Positions 12,067 to 20,243 of a DNA stretch of 64,000 nucleotides are shown here, piece after piece. This stretch comes from Herbidospora solisilvae (lineage in GTDB: Bacteria; Actinomycetota; Actinomycetes; Streptosporangiales; Streptosporangiaceae): assembly GCF_009901565.1 (NCBI RefSeq), contig NZ_WXEW01000002.1, forward strand, positions 682,001-746,000, read 5' to 3'. Both the position numbers and the translations under genes were made by a program. Within the stretch, counting starts at the first letter, position 1; every line of letters begins with the position of its first letter. Below the pieces are notes generated by a model. It made no database searches and was not told where the DNA came from. It saw only the letters and a list, made by a program, of their open reading frames with translations.

Positions 12067-12968
12067 AGGAAATTCGCGATGTCGGCGATTTCCTCGCCGT
12101 CGGGAATTTCCCGATCGTTTGCGCCGAGCGACCACGTTCCGACGATCATCCCGTCCTTGACAACGGCCGGACGGATCATTCCCCCACCGGGGACGATGGT
12201 GGCGGTTGGAACGGTCATCGGGGCACGTTCCTTCCAGCCGAGCAGAAACTCATCGAAGGCGGGCAAGAGGCGCAGTCCGTGCCAGGGTTCTTTCTCCGGT
12301 ACGTCGTGATGCGCCCGCCGCGCCTCTCTCAGGCTCACCCCCGACCAGTACGCGAGGTCCTCGGGCGTGGCGGGGGCGTGGGCCCGGGCGTACCGCACGC
12401 CGAGCTCTTTCAGGGCCTTCTCGCGGTCGGGCTCGAAGGCGATCGGCGCGCCGAGCCAGTCGGCGGCGTGGACGTAGGTCGCCCTGCCGCCACGATCGGG
12501 ACCCAGCACCAGCCGCCCGCGCTCGGCGGCGAGCGCGGCCAGGTGGACGATCGCCTGCCCTTCGGCCCCGAGCCGCTCCCCGAGTTCGGCCTTGGTGAGC
12601 GGGCCCTGGCCGAAGGTGGCCCTCTCGACCCGTCCGGCCAGGTCGTCGCCGGTGACCCCGAGCTGGGCGAGCCGCCGGGCGATGGTGGCCGTCGAGGGCC
12701 GGGTGAGCGACAACAACCAGGGCAGGTCGTCGGTCCTGATCAGGTGCAGCGTGCCGCGCGGGCCCCAGGCCCGGGTGATCTCCCTGGTGCGGATCGCCTC
12801 CTCGACGTCCCGCCTGGTGAACCCGGTGCCCCGGGCGCGCAGGGCCAGCGCCGCCGCCTTCGGATCCTGCGCCTGTACGGCCAGGAGCCCGCGCACCAGC
12901 TCCGGCACGCTCGTGCGGGGCCGGTCGAGGAACTGCGCGGCGGCCCGCCTCGGCCATGGATCGTTCAC
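12048..12968 (-). CDS. Winged-helix DNA-binding protein of the AlkZ/YcaQ glycosylase family
   Basis: A 306-residue protein of the family that holds the crosslink-unhooking DNA glycosylases AlkZ and YcaQ. Tandem winged-helix regions and the motif VQAQDP at 31-36 are visible; the QxQ (Gln32, Gln34) corresponds to the catalytic motif of the AlkZ group. The C-terminal part includes LLPAFDEFLLGW, common in the family. Activity is inferred, since many homologues are only annotated as winged-helix proteins. The start is GTG 12968, inside a 21-base inverted repeat, and the gene is divergent from the SMC operon. Confidence 0.8.
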   Translation of the reverse strand: MNDPWPRRAAAQFLDRPRTSVPELVRGLLAVQAQDPKAAALALRARGTGFTRRDVEEAIRTREITRAWGPRGTLHLIRTDDLPWLLSLTRPSTATIARRLAQLGVTGDDLAGRVERATFGQGPLTKAELGERLGAEGQAIVHLAALAAERGRLVLGPDRGGRATYVHAADWLGAPIAFEPDREKALKELGVRYARAHAPATPEDLAYWSGVSLREARRAHHDVPEKEPWHGLRLLPAFDEFLLGWKERAPMTVPTATIVPGGGMIRPAVVKDGMIVGTWSLGANDREIPDGEEIADIANFLHITSK

Positions 12969-12978
12969 GGAACGATCC
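12958..12978. promoter_or_regulatory. Inverted repeat in the divergent promoter of the AlkZ-like gene and SMC operon
   Basis: GGATCGTTC and GAACGATCC form perfect nine-base arms around ACG. The repeat covers the GTG start of the AlkZ-like gene and ends 12 bases before the ATG of the kleisin-like gene, so a protein bound here could affect both directions. No regulator gene is adjacent; the winged-helix protein itself is one possible binder. Confidence 0.55.
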
Positions 12979-12990
12979 TAGGAACACGGA

Positions 12991-14208
12991 ATGTCGGAGC
13001 GGTGCCCTACGGTGGGGCGCGTGCTACCCGAGACGCTCGACTCGGCGCTGTCCGACGAGGCGGTGCTGGTCACCTACCGCCGGATGTTCGCCGCCCTGGC
13101 CCGTGACAGCGGCGCGGTCGTCGACGACCCCGCCCTGGTCGACATCGCCGAGACGCTGTTCGCGGCGTTCGCCGAGGCGGGCGAAGAGTGGCTGACCCAC
13201 GAGCAGATGCGCCACGCGTGCCGTGCCCATCCGGTCGAGCAGTTCGAGAACCGGCTGCGCGTGCTGCGCGGCCTCGGCGCGATCCGCGAGGTGTTCCCCA
13301 AGCCCAACCAGCTCCGCTACCGGGCGTCGTTCACCTCGGTGGTCGGCCTGATGTTCATCCGCCGCATGATGGACGACGGCGGCCAGAGCGAGATGCACCG
13401 CCTGCTGGCCCTCGAAGACCTGACCGTCGCGGGGCCGCGCACGACGATGGAGCAGGCCCGCCGCTCGGCCGACATGCTGGCCCGCGCCTTCCGCCTGTGG
13501 GCCCTCGAACTCGTCACCCTCACGACCGGCACCATCGAGGAGTTGCGCGAGCAGGCCCCCAAGTTGTGGGGCACCGAGGAGATCGCCCGCCGCGCCCAGA
13601 GCCTCCACACCACGATCCTGACCCGCTGGCCCGAGCTCGACCGCGTCTGCACCGACCTGCGCTCGGCCATCTACGCCTACAGCGACGCCTCCCGCCGCGC
13701 GGCCGGCCGCCTGGCCGACTCGGCCGGCACGACCCGCAACCTGACCCTGCTCCCGGCCGAGACGTGGCGCACCTTCGCCCAGACGGCCTCCCGCGAACGC
13801 CTCGCCGCCGTCCTCGACGGCTTCGTCTTCGACGCCGCCGCCCCGTGGCACGACCCGGGCGCGATCGTCCGCGCGGTCGACGAGGCGCCCCGCCCGGTCC
13901 CGGTCCGCCCAGCGCCGCCCCGCTCCGCGCTGCCCGACGAGGGCGCGTCCTCCGCCTTGGCGGCCTCGGCTCCCGGCCGGTTCACGGAGGTGGCCGAGTC
14001 GCTGCTCGGCGATCGCGACGCGGTGGCGCTGGAAGAGGTGCTGACGGGCGACTGGTCGACGATCCGCCGCGTGCTGGCCGACCTCGCCTCGGCCGACCTG
14101 CATCCCGAGGCGCCCTACCGGCTGGCCTGGTCCGACACCCTGTCGGCCGACCCGTCGGGGCATCCGAGCTGGTTGTCCCACGGCAGGCTGGAGCGGACGG
14201 ATGGCTGA
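12991..14208 (+). CDS. Kleisin-like (MukF/MksF-type) partner of the SMC ATPase, putative
   Basis: A 405-residue protein, first of three genes ending in an SMC-like ATPase. The N-terminal 110 residues look like a winged helix (LTHEQMRHACRAHPVEQFENRLRVLRGLGAIREV). Helical sequence without membrane segments follows, then a proline and alanine-rich linker near 290-325 and a short C-terminal domain. Size, the winged N-terminus and the gene order match MksF or JetA kleisins of MksBEF/Wadjet systems; this is inference from architecture, not a sequence match I can prove. ATG 12991 has AGGA seven bases upstream; GTG 13021 (GGTGGGG close by) is an alternative. Confidence 0.6.
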   Translation: MSERCPTVGRVLPETLDSALSDEAVLVTYRRMFAALARDSGAVVDDPALVDIAETLFAAFAEAGEEWLTHEQMRHACRAHPVEQFENRLRVLRGLGAIREVFPKPNQLRYRASFTSVVGLMFIRRMMDDGGQSEMHRLLALEDLTVAGPRTTMEQARRSADMLARAFRLWALELVTLTTGTIEELREQAPKLWGTEEIARRAQSLHTTILTRWPELDRVCTDLRSAIYAYSDASRRAAGRLADSAGTTRNLTLLPAETWRTFAQTASRERLAAVLDGFVFDAAAPWHDPGAIVRAVDEAPRPVPVRPAPPRSALPDEGASSALAASAPGRFTEVAESLLGDRDAVALEEVLTGDWSTIRRVLADLASADLHPEAPYRLAWSDTLSADPSGHPSWLSHGRLERTDG

Positions 14209-14321
14209 CGGGTGGGCGAGTCCGATTAGGCGGTCCGCGTGCCGGGGCGCGGCGGTGGTCGGTCGAACCAGACCCGTGGGCGAACGGGTCGGCGACGGGA
14301 GCGGTGTGACGGGCCGGTTCC

Positions 14322-15473
14322 ATGGGTGAGGCGCATGCCGAGGCGCGTTCCTCGGGCCTGGTGAAGCTGGCCGGTTCCGTGCCGCCCGGATTCGTCCGGG
14401 TGGGCGAGGTCGGGGTGCCCGTGTGGCCCGATGGGGCGTCGCCCTCGTTGCTGGAGGAGTACCAGGTCGCCGGCGCGCCCGTGGAGCGGGCGGGGGAGAC
14501 CCGGCGGGTGCTGGCCTGCTGCCTGCGCATGTGCTGGGCCGACCTCGACGCCGAGCCGTGGCCGGGGGTGTGGGCGGCGGTCGACGACGTGCTCGCCTGC
14601 TACCGCACCATGGTCGGGCGGACCGACGACTCGGTGCGGAGCTGGGCCGTGGGCGCGTTGCGGCGGCTCCACGACACCGGCTGGATCGTGTTGTCCGGGT
14701 TCGGCACCCTTCGGCTCGGCCCGCGCTGCGTGCTCTGGACCGCCGACGGTCACGTCCAGTTGCGGGAGCTGATGCGGCGTATCGCCGCGCCCCCGCCGTC
14801 GGGCGAGGTGACGCCCGTCGTGGAGGCGCGCGACGAGGGGCCCGAGGAGTTCGGCGACCTGCTCGGGGCGTTCGACGAGCGGCGGCGGGCCGAGCTGGTG
14901 GCCGCGTTCGTCGCGGTCGAGACGGCGGCCGAGCCGGTCCACGAGGCACGCTTCGCCGCGCTGCGCGACCCGGCCCTGCGGCGGGCACTGATGGAGATGC
15001 TGGCCCGCCGGGGGCGGGTGCTGCAGCAGCGGCGCGACGCCTGGATCTCCGGCTACACCGACGCCTACCGGGTCACCTCCCTGCCCGAGGCCGAGCGGGC
15101 GGTGCTGGCGCTGGTGCTCGTCCACTCGGTGGCGATCCCGCGTGCCGAGGGGCTGCTGGGCGAGGACACCTGGTTGTCGCAGTATCCCGTCGCGACCGAG
15201 GAGCTGCGGCGGCGCACCCTGCTGCCCATCGGCGAGCTGGAGGCCGCGTTGCGGTCGCTCCGGCAGGCCGGGCTGATCGTCCAGCAGAAGACCAGCGAAG
15301 AGGGCGCGGGCGGCTATGTGCCCGGGCCGCAGTTCCACCGGCTGACGCGGGCGGCGCGGGCGCGGCTCCAGGAGGAGCTCATCCTCGCGGCCGGGCCGCA
15401 GACGCCCCTCGCCGTGGCCATCCGGGCCAAACGCCGCCGCCATGAGCCGGCGGGTCCGGACGGGGAAACATGA
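14322..15473 (+). CDS. Tandem winged-helix (KITE/MksE-like) protein of the SMC operon, putative
   Basis: A 383-residue soluble protein in the middle of the SMC operon. Several segments look like winged helices: one around 95-130 (VRSWAVGALRRLHDTGWIVLSGFGTLRLG) and a C-terminal one around 300-340 (TLLPIGELEAALRSLRQAGLIVQQKT). That fits the tandem winged-helix partners (KITE proteins, MksE, JetB) that bind kleisins, though it is longer than JetB. The 113-base gap before it holds no better start than the ATG at 14322. The stop is 184 bases before the ATPase gene. I do not recognise the family by name. Confidence 0.55.
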   Translation: MGEAHAEARSSGLVKLAGSVPPGFVRVGEVGVPVWPDGASPSLLEEYQVAGAPVERAGETRRVLACCLRMCWADLDAEPWPGVWAAVDDVLACYRTMVGRTDDSVRSWAVGALRRLHDTGWIVLSGFGTLRLGPRCVLWTADGHVQLRELMRRIAAPPPSGEVTPVVEARDEGPEEFGDLLGAFDERRRAELVAAFVAVETAAEPVHEARFAALRDPALRRALMEMLARRGRVLQQRRDAWISGYTDAYRVTSLPEAERAVLALVLVHSVAIPRAEGLLGEDTWLSQYPVATEELRRRTLLPIGELEAALRSLRQAGLIVQQKTSEEGAGGYVPGPQFHRLTRAARARLQEELILAAGPQTPLAVAIRAKRRRHEPAGPDGET

Positions 15474-15657
15474 TGCGCGGTCTCCCGGCCGGTGGAGCGC
15501 CACGCGCGGGCGGCCCTGGCAGCGAGCTTGACGCGCGATGTTCCGGTGCGGACGGCGCGTTCGCGTGGAGCCTCCGGCGAGGCGCCGCCGAGGCATGTCC
15601 GTCGACGGCGCGGTCGTAGGGAGGTCTTCGGGTTGTTCGGTCTGGGAAGGGCATGGG

Positions 15658-18612
15658 ATGACTGAGGTCGTCGATCTGAGCGGAGACAAGCCGGGAGAGC
15701 CGGGGGCCTCCGGGTTGTTCCAGGTCGTCGTACCGATCGACGACGTGCGGCCGGTGCGGGCGCCGCAGGACAACGTCGTCGGCGACCGGGTGCTGGTCGC
15801 GGTGCAGGCGGTCAACATCTCGCGGTTGTCGACCCACACGGTCCCGATCGTGCCGGGCACGCTCGTCGTCGTCGCGGGGGCCGGGCCGAAAGACTCCAAC
15901 GGGGCCGGGAAGTCGTCGTTCATCGCGGCCGTCACGGCGCTGCTCGGCGACGAGCAGTGGCGGTTCGCCTCGGGCGCGAAGGCCGTCTCCGAGCTGCTGT
16001 TCAACGCCGAACTGGCGGCCCACGGCGACCAGCAGTGGGCCAGCGCCGACCACGGCTACATCGTCGGCGTCTTCGACGTGCCGTCGGCCGGGCTGCCGGT
16101 GACCGTGTGGGTGCGGGTCAACCAGGAGGCGCCTCATCTGGAGGTGCGGTGGGCCGAGGGCGTCCACCTCGCCACCGCCGCCTCCGAGGCCGAACGGGTC
16201 ACCCACGCCGACGTCATCTGGTCGGGGCTGCCCAAGAGCGCCGGGCGGCGCGACGTCGTCGCCCGCGACCTGACCCGGGTCCTCTACGGCGACCGGGTCA
16301 GGTGCGTGTCGTTCCTCTCGACGTCGGTCCGCAGCAAGGTCGCCACCAACCTGCTCTCGCAGCCGCTGAACGAGATCTCGCCCGACCGCATCTTCGAGGC
16401 CATCGCCGCCCTGACCGGCCTCGACGCCGAGCTCGACCAGGAACGCGAGGCCCGCCGCGACGAACACGCCAAACGGGTGCGCGCCGAAGACGCCCAGCAG
16501 CGCCTGGCCGACTTCGAAGACGAGTCCCGCCACCTGCTGGCCGCCTTCGACCGCCGCGACCGGGCCCGCGAACGGCTGGCCGACGCCCTGAAACACTGGC
16601 GCGGCCGGCTCGCCCGCCGGGTCGCCGACGCCGCCGAGGCCGAGGGCACCTTGGCCGCGCAGCGTGCCGAGTTCGACGCCGCCGCCGAGACGGCCGAGTC
16701 GGCGATCGACGAGGTCAAGGCCGAGATCGCCGCCCTGCGTGACGACTCGCTCGACCGGGCGCTGGCCACCGCGCGCCGGGAACTGGCCGCCGTCCAGGCG
16801 AGCGCCGCCCGCGTCGAGGCCGAACGCGCGGTCGCCCAGAACACCGCCGACCAGCTCCGCGCCCAGATCCCCGCCCTGGAGGAGCAGCGCCGCCGCGCCG
16901 ACGGCCGCGACGCCACCCGGGCCCGCGCCGAACTGGCCGAGGCCCGCACGGTCCACGCCGAGGCCCTCAAAGCCTTGGGCGTCGCCGACCGCGAACACGA
17001 GACCGCCGAGGCCGCCCTCCGCGACGCCGAGAACGGCCCGGCCGCTGCCCAGCTCACGGCGCTGGGCCTGGCCGGCATCCCCGCCGCCGGCCTCCTCGAC
17101 GCCCTCGACGTGGCGGAACAGGCCGGCGTCGCCAAGGACGCCCGCGATGCCGTGGTGGTCGACGCCGCCGACCTGGACGCCGCCACGAAGGCACTCGCCG
17201 CCTTCCCCGGTTCCGTCGTGGTCTCCTCGTCCGGGGTGGCCGTGGTAGGGATGGCCGAAGCGCAGGTCACCGGGCGGGACGCGCGTGTGAAGGCCGCCGC
17301 CAAAAGGGTCGAGCGGGCCGTCGCCGCGCAGGAGGCCGCCGCCGCGGCCGTGCGGAAGGCCGAAGACGGCGTCGCCGCGGCCGAGCGCCGGGTCGAGGGC
17401 GCCGAGGCCGCCGACCGGCTGGCCGAACTCGCCACCCGCCTCGACGCCCAGCGCGACCGCCTCACCGAGCTGACGGCCGCCGCCGGCGAGCTCACCCCGG
17501 CGCTCGACGCCGCAGAGGAGCAGGTCGCCGCGCTCGACTTCCGGGCCCGCACCCGCGACGTCGAGGCCGACCGTCTGGAGGGCCGCCGCCACGCCCTGAC
17601 CGCCCGCCGCGACGAGGCCCGCGCGGGCGCCGCCCGCATCGAGGCCCAGCGGACCGCCCTCGGCCTCGACCGGCTGGTCAGAGACTGGGGCGGCACCGTC
17701 GAGGGCGCCCGCGAGTGGCTCGCCGCCGACGAGCTGACCGCCGACGAGTGGTGGCGGGCCGCCGAGCGCCACCTCGACGCCGCCCTGCGTGGCACCTTCG
17801 ACGACGGCGACGAGATGCCCGAGGAGCTCGCCTACCTCATCGCCGCCCGGAAAGACGGCCGCGCCGCCGAGGAACTGGCCACCTTCCAGGCGGTGTGCAA
17901 CGCGCTGGGCTCTTACCTGCGCGCCCAGGAGGAGTACGAACGCCACCAGCGCCGCCAGATCGAGACCCAGATCACCACCCGCCGCCGCGACCTCGCCGCC
18001 GCCACGCGGGGCGCCGAGGAGGCGGCCCAGTCGACCGCCGTGCACCGCGCGACCCTCACCGAGGCCATCCGCGCCCGCCTGACCCGCGTGGCCGAGGAGT
18101 TCGACCGCCTCGACACCGGCTACGGCGGCTACGGCGCGTCCCTCGACTTCCCCGTCCCGGCCGCCCCGGCCGACCCGGAGCAGCGCTGGTCGTGGCGGGT
18201 GGTCCCGAAGTGGAAGCGCGGCGAGGGCCAGGGCTACGTGCCCTACAACCGCCGGGCCAACACGGCGCTGATGGACGAGAAGGCGGTCAAACTGGTCTGC
18301 GCGGCGGCCATCGCGTCGAGCGGCGGCAAGCACCTGACGCTGGTCCTCGACGAGCTCGGCCGCAACCTGGGCAAGGAACACCGCCGCGAGGCGGTCGCCC
18401 TGTTCCGGCGTATCGGCGAGACCTACGGCATCACCGTGATCGGCGCCCTCCAGGACGACATGGAGCCCTACGCCATCGACGCCTGCGGGCAGTACGTGAA
18501 GCTGCGGCGCTCGTCCGACGCGATGGCCTACAACGAGCCGCCCATCATCATCGCCCACGACAAGCACGCCGACCGGGTGAGGATGCTGGCCGACCACGTG
18601 ATCCGCGCCTGA
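15658..18612 (+). CDS. SMC-like ATPase, core of a three-gene complex
   Basis: A 984-residue ATPase of SMC/RecN type. Walker A is GAGPKDSNGAGKSS at 74-87 (Lys85), and Walker B LTLVLDE ends at Asp898-Glu899. Between them lies a charged, alanine-rich coiled coil (about 250-470 and 535-770) broken by a non-helical hinge at 470-535. A canonical LSGGQ signature is absent; the equivalent place reads TALMDEKAVKLVCAAAIASS, as in divergent MukB/JetC-type proteins. Each arm of 220-240 residues is shorter than in chromosomal Smc. The ATG 15658 has GAAGGG six bases upstream; earlier in-frame ATGs lack a site. The gene is followed by a hairpin and no nuclease gene. Confidence 0.85.
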   Translation: MTEVVDLSGDKPGEPGASGLFQVVVPIDDVRPVRAPQDNVVGDRVLVAVQAVNISRLSTHTVPIVPGTLVVVAGAGPKDSNGAGKSSFIAAVTALLGDEQWRFASGAKAVSELLFNAELAAHGDQQWASADHGYIVGVFDVPSAGLPVTVWVRVNQEAPHLEVRWAEGVHLATAASEAERVTHADVIWSGLPKSAGRRDVVARDLTRVLYGDRVRCVSFLSTSVRSKVATNLLSQPLNEISPDRIFEAIAALTGLDAELDQEREARRDEHAKRVRAEDAQQRLADFEDESRHLLAAFDRRDRARERLADALKHWRGRLARRVADAAEAEGTLAAQRAEFDAAAETAESAIDEVKAEIAALRDDSLDRALATARRELAAVQASAARVEAERAVAQNTADQLRAQIPALEEQRRRADGRDATRARAELAEARTVHAEALKALGVADREHETAEAALRDAENGPAAAQLTALGLAGIPAAGLLDALDVAEQAGVAKDARDAVVVDAADLDAATKALAAFPGSVVVSSSGVAVVGMAEAQVTGRDARVKAAAKRVERAVAAQEAAAAAVRKAEDGVAAAERRVEGAEAADRLAELATRLDAQRDRLTELTAAAGELTPALDAAEEQVAALDFRARTRDVEADRLEGRRHALTARRDEARAGAARIEAQRTALGLDRLVRDWGGTVEGAREWLAADELTADEWWRAAERHLDAALRGTFDDGDEMPEELAYLIAARKDGRAAEELATFQAVCNALGSYLRAQEEYERHQRRQIETQITTRRRDLAAATRGAEEAAQSTAVHRATLTEAIRARLTRVAEEFDRLDTGYGGYGASLDFPVPAAPADPEQRWSWRVVPKWKRGEGQGYVPYNRRANTALMDEKAVKLVCAAAIASSGGKHLTLVLDELGRNLGKEHRREAVALFRRIGETYGITVIGALQDDMEPYAIDACGQYVKLRRSSDAMAYNEPPIIIAHDKHADRVRMLADHVIRA

Positions 18613-18667
18613 CCGGGGAGAGCTGGAGCTTCACGCGTCCATGCGAACTGGCGCTACGACGGGCGGG

Positions 18668-18705
18668 CCGGTCGGTGGCCGTCCAGGGCGGCGGCCACCG
18701 ACCGG
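18668..18705. terminator. Strong hairpin after the SMC operon
   Basis: CCGGTCGGTGGCCG (18668-18681) pairs perfectly with CGGCCACCGACCGG (18692-18705) around a 10-base loop, 56 bases after the ATPase stop. There is no T-run, which is common for actinobacterial terminators, so termination is inferred from stem strength and position. Confidence 0.6.
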
Positions 18706-18851
18706 TTCGCGACCAGGATTCACCAGGGACGGCCGTTGGCCCACGGGGAGATGGCGCGTGGGGTGACGGGTCTAGACGAAAGCCGAGGTGAAGACGCTCA
18801 GATCGACGGTCTGCCCAGGCCGGTGATTCGGCCTGCCGAACTAGATCCCCC

Positions 18852-20243
18852 TTAGGCTTCGGCGAGCAGCGTTTTCCATTCCGTCTCCAGAGCCAGATTG
18901 ATGCGATGGTCGCGGGCGATGGCTTCTTTGAACCAGGCGATGATGGCGGGAGCCATGGCGAGAATCTGGTTGTAGTTGAGGGCGGCAGGGTTCATGCCGA
19001 ACAGCAGCCCGGTCTTCAGAAGCGTGCCTGAGGTGGCGATGGTGTGCCCGAGGAGCAGCATGGAGGTGAGTTTGGCGTGCTCCAGCTTTCGTTGCGCCGC
19101 GGTACCGCCGGTGGCATAGCTCTTGAGTAGCCAATATCCACGGATGATCGCGGACACGACGCCGGGAGTGATGCCCATGGTGAAGAAATGGCGCAGGTCG
19201 TAGCCGTTCGTATACATGTAGCGGGCGACGTCGGTCCAGGGCACCTTGACACCTGAGGGGCCCAGTGCAAAGGGGGAGTGAACCTGGCCGAGCTGCAACA
19301 GGCTGAACAACGGGGGTTGCAGGCCGGCTGGGGTGTATACGTCTGAGAGCAGATGGCGCACCTGGGTGATGAGAGCGCTGATCAGGTCGATGGGGTCGGC
19401 GTCGGTCGCGACCTGTACCAGTTGCCCTGCCTTGTCGATGTAGGTGCCGGTGCCGTGCATGAGATCTGCCACGCCGAAGAAGAAGCCCAGCGCCGGATCG
19501 TGGCCGAGGCTCTGGAGCCGATGGGTACGTGGCCGCATTCCGCTGACCAGGCCACCGGTGGCCTTTGTGGTAGGGGCGTCGTAGGGCACTTTGGCCAGCT
19601 TCTCGAACTTCTTGAAAAAATGGTGGTGGATGTCTTCTGCGCGGTTACCGTCCTGGAGCCACTTGGTGAGAGGTGATCCCGAGTATCGCTCCCCTAGGAA
19701 GGTGGAATCCTTGGGGATGCTGACGAGGATGATGTCAAGAAAGGTCGCGACGACTCCGGCGACCAACACGACCGTCCAGTCGGTCTTGTCCCAACTGATG
19801 TCGCCGTGTTCGGCGGCGTAGCTGCGCAGGCTGCGAGTTACCTGACTGGTCGGAAGAACCTGCTGGAGCGGGTCTCCGGTCAGATCTATACCCAGCCGAT
19901 CCAACCGGGCTTCGGCGAGTTTGACGAGCCCGTCGAAGTCGCCATCGGTCGGAACGACCGGAACGCAGTAACGAAGACGCCTCGTTGTCTCGTCGCTCAC
20001 CATGGGCACTGCGGCCGACGGTGATTCCTGGGTGCTCATCAGCACACCCATTGCTTGAAGGCGAGCGCGCACTACGTCGAACTCGGATTCGACCGAGTCC
20101 AAGCTGTCGCTGACACGATGCTCGCGTTCGAGGACATCCTTGAGGTCGAATTCCACCTGCTCGAACAAATTCCGCAGTTCGGTCAGCGTGACGGCTTGGT
20201 AGGCCACGACCGCAGCGGCAGCCGCTAACGGGTCACCCGGCAC
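18852..20243 (-). CDS. Membrane-associated protein of a two-gene accessory module, function unknown
   Basis: A 463-residue protein I do not recognise. The N-terminal 70 residues are helical and charged (coiled-coil-like). One hydrophobic segment is at about 155-177 (VVLVAGVVATFLDIILV) and another hydrophobic stretch lies near 395-425 (MLLLGHTIATSGTLLKTGLLFG). Between them, histidine and lysine-rich segments (DIHHHFFKKFEKL) suggest a soluble domain. The GTG start overlaps the upstream gene by 11 bases, so the two proteins are made together and probably act together. Codon use is visibly less GC-biased than in the flanking operons. It could be a defence or stress module, but nothing in the sequence proves it. 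Confidence 0.7.
   Translation of the reverse strand: MPGDPLAAAAAVVAYQAVTLTELRNLFEQVEFDLKDVLEREHRVSDSLDSVESEFDVVRARLQAMGVLMSTQESPSAAVPMVSDETTRRLRYCVPVVPTDGDFDGLVKLAEARLDRLGIDLTGDPLQQVLPTSQVTRSLRSYAAEHGDISWDKTDWTVVLVAGVVATFLDIILVSIPKDSTFLGERYSGSPLTKWLQDGNRAEDIHHHFFKKFEKLAKVPYDAPTTKATGGLVSGMRPRTHRLQSLGHDPALGFFFGVADLMHGTGTYIDKAGQLVQVATDADPIDLISALITQVRHLLSDVYTPAGLQPPLFSLLQLGQVHSPFALGPSGVKVPWTDVARYMYTNGYDLRHFFTMGITPGVVSAIIRGYWLLKSYATGGTAAQRKLEHAKLTSMLLLGHTIATSGTLLKTGLLFGMNPAALNYNQILAMAPAIIAWFKEAIARDHRINLALETEWKTLLAEA

Noticed and set aside
15379-18597. A 1072-codon open frame opposite the SMC ATPase
   Set aside because: The same composition effect; its sequence is low in hydrophobic order, and the plus-strand frame has Walker motifs and a ribosome site.
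12991-18612. Calling the SMC operon a complete Wadjet (JetABCD) system
   Set aside because: No JetD-like TOPRIM gene is present and the ATPase lacks a recognisable JetC signature, so only the wider SMC-kleisin-KITE class is supported.
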